Assembly: GCA_031267775.1 (NCBI GenBank)
Contig: JAIRYL010000032.1
Location: 1 to 16,507 of the forward strand
Length of the DNA stretch: 16,507 bases
From: Tannerellaceae bacterium
GTDB lineage: Bacteria; Bacteroidota; Bacteroidia; Bacteroidales; Tannerellaceae
Reading direction: 5' to 3'
The first letter of the stretch is position 1; the number at the start of each line of letters is the position of its first letter. Positions 13,235-16,507 of the stretch are shown here, piece after piece. The notes under the pieces were generated by a model. That model worked only from the letters and a program-made list of their open reading frames with translations, was not told the origin of the DNA and did no database searches. A program made the position numbers and the translations under genes.

Positions 13235-14368
13235 ATGAGTATGAAGAAACAAATTGCGGCTGCTTTGGCGCTATGCGCGCTGGTATCTTGCAGCGAAAAA
13301 AAAGAGGCGCTTACTCTTTCGGGATTAAAACAAACCGATTTTGTATCGAGCGTGGAGGGTAAGACGACGGCTTTGTTTGTATTAAAAAACAAAAACGGGG
13401 CGGAGGCTTGTATTACTAATTATGGCGGGCGGCTGGTATCGATGATGGCGCCGGATAAGAATGGAAAGATGACGGATGTGGTATTGGGCTATGACAATAT
13501 TAACGACTATACGCAGCATGACGGAAATTTCGGCGCCTTGATCGGGCGGTATGGCAACCGCATTGCAAACGGCGCCTTTATCCTGGACGATGTGGAATAT
13601 ACGCTCCCGAAGAATAACAACGGGCATTGCCTGCACGGAGGGCCTGACGGTTTTCATACGCGCGTATGGAACGCCAACCAGACAGGCGAGCAGACGCTGG
13701 AACTTACGTATTTATCCGAAGACGGCGAGGCGGGCTTTCCGGGTAACCTGAATGTAAAGGTTACTTATACGCTGACCGACAACCATGCGATAGCTATTAA
13801 GTATGAGGCGACTACCGACAAGGCTACGGTTGTGAACTTAACCAATCACAGTTATTTTAACCTGTCGGGCGACCTGAGCGCGCCAATTGCAGACCACGTC
13901 GTCCTGATTAATGCGGATTATTATACGCCGGTAGACCAAACGCTTATCCCCACAGGGATTGACCCGGTGGAAGGTACGCCGCTGGACTTGCGCATGCCGG
14001 CAGTGATTGGGGCGCATATTGACGATTTGTTTGAACAGTTGGAACGGGGACGCGGATACGACCACAACTGGGTGTTGAACTCAAACGGGGACGTCCATAC
14101 GCTGGCCGCAAAAGCTGTTTCGCCAAAGAGCGGTATCGGACTGGAAGTATATACCAGCGAGCCGGGCGTGCAGTTTTATACGGGAAACTTTATGTCGGGC
14201 GCCGACAAAGGCAAGCATGGCGCAGTTTACCCGCACCGGGGCGCTTTCTGCCTGGAAACGCAGCATTATCCCGACAGCCCGAATCAGCCGCTGTTTCCCA
14301 GCGCCGTTTTACGTCCCGGCGAAACGTATGCAAGCGAATGTATTTATAAATTTACGGTAGAAAAGTAA
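13235..14368 (+). CDS. Aldose 1-epimerase lipoprotein
   Basis: A mutarotase of 377 residues with a lipoprotein signal: MSMKKQIAAALALCALVSC, lipobox LVSC with Cys19 as the lipidated residue. Ser-Glu at +2/+3 followed by Lys-Lys is compatible with surface or periplasmic display. The enzyme core keeps RYGNRIANGAF, LHGG (His134), LTNHSYFNLSG (His205), GYDHNWVL (Asp276) and CLETQHYPDSPN (Glu341), so it should be active. I prefer ATG 13235, with ATG 13241 also possible; the TTG at 13208 is unlikely. It is a paralogue of the cytoplasmic galM at 3882-4967 and would mutarotate sugars before uptake. The gene ends 18 bp before a strong terminator and follows the phosphoesterase by 56 bp with its own -7 candidate. 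galM is a fair symbol but is already used for the cytoplasmic copy. Confidence 0.93.
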   Translation: MSMKKQIAAALALCALVSCSEKKEALTLSGLKQTDFVSSVEGKTTALFVLKNKNGAEACITNYGGRLVSMMAPDKNGKMTDVVLGYDNINDYTQHDGNFGALIGRYGNRIANGAFILDDVEYTLPKNNNGHCLHGGPDGFHTRVWNANQTGEQTLELTYLSEDGEAGFPGNLNVKVTYTLTDNHAIAIKYEATTDKATVVNLTNHSYFNLSGDLSAPIADHVVLINADYYTPVDQTLIPTGIDPVEGTPLDLRMPAVIGAHIDDLFEQLERGRGYDHNWVLNSNGDVHTLAAKAVSPKSGIGLEVYTSEPGVQFYTGNFMSGADKGKHGAVYPHRGAFCLETQHYPDSPNQPLFPSAVLRPGETYASECIYKFTVEK

Positions 14369-14385
14369 GGCGTATGCCATGTGAT

Positions 14386-14432
14386 AAGAGATCGACCGTT
14401 TGCCCGTCGCAAACGGTCGATCTCTTTTTTTT
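14386..14432 (+). terminator. Strong intrinsic terminator after the lipoprotein epimerase gene
   Basis: AGAGATCGACCGTTTG (14387-14402) and CAAACGGTCGATCTCT (14410-14425) are perfectly complementary over 16 bp (17 with the flanking A-T), with loop CCCGTCG, followed by eight T (14425-14432). It ends the plus-strand genes and separates them from the convergent PorE-like gene. On the minus strand no U tract follows the stem, so it is directional. Confidence 0.92.
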
Positions 14433-14445
14433 CGCCCGGCTCTGT

Positions 14446-16422
14446 TTAAAACAGATTATAATTGGTACGCAATACCTTAAACTCTGTACGCCGGTTGATC
14501 TGATCGGCTATTTCCTGCCGTTCGGGAGGCAGCGAAAGAACAAACTCTTCGGTCAATACAACGCCCTCCTGCAAGAAATCAAACTCGGCGGCCATTTTTT
14601 TATTGATTGTTTTCGGAACGTTTTCGCCATACCCTTTCGCTTCCAGGCGGTCGGCGGCTATCCCTCCGGCAATCAGGTAGGTTACCACCGACTGCGCCCG
14701 GCGCTGGGCTAACTGCTCGTTGTACTCCACGGCGCCTTTCCTGTCGGTATGCGAGCCAAGTTCAATCGTAATATTCGGATTATCGTTCAGCATTTGAATC
14801 AGTTTGTCCAGCGCCTCCCTGGATTCGGGGCGCAGGGTAGCCCGGTCGAAATCGTAAAAAATATTTTCCACCACCACCGGGTAGTAAACCGGCGACAGGA
14901 AAAAATCCACCGTATAGGTTTCGCTTTTCTCTTCGGCGCCCGTTTTCAGCTCAAAGTTCTGATTCAGGTATCCCCGCGCGCTGGCCATCATCACATAGCT
15001 GATATCCCGCTCCAGCTCCACCCGGTACGCGCCGTCTTTCCTTACGGGCGTTACCACGTTCAATCCGTCCCGCCCCACAATGCGCAGGGTGGCGTCTTCT
15101 ATCGGATACTCGTCCGTATCAAACACAATCCCCTCTATAAAGATGGTGATGGCAGGCAGTTCAAAGGAATAAATATGGTCGTTCCCGCGGGCGTCGTTGC
15201 GGTTTGAACTGAAAAAGCCCCTTTCCTGCTTTCCGGCAAAGGTAATCCCAAAATCGTCGCCCATCGAGTTTATGGGAGCTTTCATATTCTCGACAGACCA
15301 CACGCCCATACTGTCCATCGTAGCCTTAAAAATATCCAGCCCGCCCATGCCCGGCAGCCCGTCCGAAGCAAAATAAAGCGTCGCAGAATCGCGCGCAAAG
15401 GGAAACATTTCGTCGCCCGGCGTATTAATTTGCGGCCCCAGGTTTTCCATCGGCCCAAAACTGTTTCCCAGGATGCGCGCCCTGAACAGGTCTTTCCCCC
15501 CGTAGCCGCCAACGGCGTCCGACACAAAATAAAGATACTTGCCATCCGGCGAAACAGACGGATGCGCCAGCGCGGTAACCGAATCTTTAACAATAGCCGC
15601 GCGCGCGCCTTTCCCCCAACTGGCATTTGCGCGGGCAGAGACGTATATCTCGGAGGTGCGCGGCCCTTCCGCGTCTTGGGCGCAATAGGTATAATACATC
15701 GTATTCCCGTCCGCCGTAAAAGAAGGCGTCCCTTCGTCAAACTCCGTATTCACGGCGTCTTCCAGCTCTTCCGGATTCAGCCACGCCCCGTTTTCGTCCT
15801 GTTTCGCCACAAAAAAGTTATTATTGTTCAGCCCGGTGATAGGGTTCACGGCGGCGTCTTTATCCTTTGTGCGCGTAGAGGCAAAATAAAGCTGGTCGAA
15901 AGCCGCGCCAAAAAACATCGGGCTAAACTCCGAACGCCTCGAATTAAATTTATCCATCCGCCTCACCTGGTAGCGGGTAGGGTTTTGCCGCCACGCAGGC
16001 GCTAACTGCGAGCCTGTCCGCCCCGCCACGGCCAGCCGGCTGCCGGGATTCGCCAGCAAAAAATTGTCGTAGCGCTTCACGGCGTCGGCATATTTCCCGC
16101 TCTTCTGATACATCTGTCCCAGCCGCAGCTCCACCGTGCTGTCCGGATACTTATACCTCAGCGCGTTCATATACGCCCCGGCAGCCCGACTTGTATAATT
16201 AATCAGCCGGTTACAGTCGGCCATCCTGAAAGCAATATAGCCGCGCAACTCCTTTTCCCTGGGAGGCGTTCTGGCGTAAACCTTCCGGTAAATAGAGGCC
16301 GCTTCGCTATATTCGCCAATACGCTGTTTTTCCTCCGCATCATTCAGCTTGGCCGATTTGCAGGAGAATAAAAGAAAAACAACAAAAAGAAATACTGTCT
16401 GCTTACTCATCTTCTGTCTCAT
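14446..16422 (-). CDS. porE: PorE-like OmpA-family lipoprotein of the type IX secretion system
   Basis: A 658-residue exported lipoprotein with lipobox LLFSC (Cys21). The domain order is TPR-like helices (about 30-135), a PD40/WD40-type beta propeller (about 165-420, repeats such as SPDGKYLYFVSD and DSATLYFASDG), a carboxypeptidase-regulatory-like beta domain (424-510), and an OmpA_C peptidoglycan-binding domain (515-607) with Asp560 and Arg575 as diaminopimelate-binding residues. A conserved tail ends in DQINRRTEFKVLRTNYNLF. This order and length match Porphyromonas gingivalis PorE, which is thought to link the type IX secretion machinery to the cell wall. Related TPR-PD40-OmpA paralogues exist, so the symbol is tentative. 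The start may instead be ATG 16410, which shortens the signal peptide by four residues. It stands alone and is convergent with the epimerase gene. Confidence 0.82.
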   Translation of the reverse strand: MRQKMSKQTVFLFVVFLLFSCKSAKLNDAEEKQRIGEYSEAASIYRKVYARTPPREKELRGYIAFRMADCNRLINYTSRAAGAYMNALRYKYPDSTVELRLGQMYQKSGKYADAVKRYDNFLLANPGSRLAVAGRTGSQLAPAWRQNPTRYQVRRMDKFNSRRSEFSPMFFGAAFDQLYFASTRTKDKDAAVNPITGLNNNNFFVAKQDENGAWLNPEELEDAVNTEFDEGTPSFTADGNTMYYTYCAQDAEGPRTSEIYVSARANASWGKGARAAIVKDSVTALAHPSVSPDGKYLYFVSDAVGGYGGKDLFRARILGNSFGPMENLGPQINTPGDEMFPFARDSATLYFASDGLPGMGGLDIFKATMDSMGVWSVENMKAPINSMGDDFGITFAGKQERGFFSSNRNDARGNDHIYSFELPAITIFIEGIVFDTDEYPIEDATLRIVGRDGLNVVTPVRKDGAYRVELERDISYVMMASARGYLNQNFELKTGAEEKSETYTVDFFLSPVYYPVVVENIFYDFDRATLRPESREALDKLIQMLNDNPNITIELGSHTDRKGAVEYNEQLAQRRAQSVVTYLIAGGIAADRLEAKGYGENVPKTINKKMAAEFDFLQEGVVLTEEFVLSLPPERQEIADQINRRTEFKVLRTNYNLF

Positions 16423-16451
16423 ACTAAAAAAAAAATGTCGAGGGCGACGTG

Positions 16452-16459
16452 CAAATATA
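16452..16459 (-). promoter_or_regulatory. Candidate -7 box of the PorE-like gene
   Basis: On the minus strand TATATTTG matches TAnnTTTG and lies 29 bp before the ATG at 16422, or 41 bp before the alternative ATG at 16410. An A-rich plus-strand run lies in between. No -33 TTG was found at normal spacing, so support is moderate. Confidence 0.4.
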
Positions 16460-16476
16460 GCAAATTTTCCCCATTA

Positions 16477-16506
16477 CCCGCCTTCGGGAATTGAGAATGG
16501 AGAATG
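16477..16506. repeat. Short hairpin and heptamer repeat at the right edge
   Basis: CCCG-CCTT-CGGG (16477-16488) is a small hairpin. It is followed by GAGAATG in tandem at 16493-16499 and 16500-16506, preceded by a degenerate copy (GGAATT). The heptamer runs off the window end and may be the start of a longer intergenic repeat array. Confidence 0.4.
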
Positions 16507-16507
16507 G

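Noticed and set aside
15430..16005. 191-residue plus-strand ORF opposite the PorE-like gene
   Set aside because: Arg/Pro-rich product antisense to the GC-rich propeller coding region; no domain visible.
1..16507. CRISPR arrays, tRNA or rRNA genes, insertion sequences and prophage genes
   Set aside because: Reading both strands showed no regularly spaced repeat array, no tRNA or rRNA pattern, and no transposase, integrase or structural phage gene.

Overview
The window looks like a chromosomal segment from a Bacteroidales bacterium (Bacteroidota), perhaps a relative of Parabacteroides, Tannerella or Dysgonomonas. Four things point there: a PorE-like OmpA lipoprotein of the type IX secretion system, menaquinone-type UbiE/MenG, Bacteroidota-style -7 boxes (TAnnTTTG) with no clear Shine-Dalgarno sequences, and the order phoH-purC-ubiE-aroE, which I recall from Bacteroides-type genomes. 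The genus is not resolved from sequence alone. No rRNA, tRNA, CRISPR array, transposase or phage gene was seen.

Layout. (1) About 77-4967, all minus strand: a galactose operon read galM, sugar MFS transporter, galK, Nudix-fold regulator (AraR/NrtR-like, degenerate Nudix box), grpB-family gene, with gaps of about 18-31 bp. It covers import, mutarotation and 1-phosphorylation of galactose. No galT or galE is present. (2) 5069-8498, minus strand: aroE, ubiE/menG, purC and phoH form a tight housekeeping operon read phoH to aroE. (3) 8612-9824, minus strand: an AT-richer accessory cassette. It encodes a HigA-like HTH protein with an unusual C-terminal domain, overlapping by ATGA an AbiEii-type nucleotidyltransferase toxin gene. 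The toxin frame stops at an in-frame TAG, but homologous-looking sequence continues for 23 more codons to a TAA that lies inside a terminator-like hairpin. This suggests a recent nonsense mutation, probably Trp to amber. (4) 10053-14368, plus strand: a GT4 glycosyltransferase, a small secreted DUF3471-like protein, a secreted calcineurin-like phosphoesterase, and a second, lipoprotein aldose 1-epimerase, closed by a very strong intrinsic terminator. (5) 14446-16422, minus strand and convergent: the PorE-like lipoprotein (TPR, PD40 propeller, CRD, OmpA_C).

The two aldose 1-epimerases form a probable outside/inside pair. The lipoprotein form would act in the periplasm or at the surface and the cytoplasmic form next to the transporter and galactokinase. 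The toxin-antitoxin-like cassette is the clearest accessory element and the best candidate for something not well described. No gene-free stretch exceeds 300 bp. The longest, 9801-10052, holds two divergent promoters, a strong hairpin and a near-palindrome. Function calls rest on motif recognition only; no database search was made.
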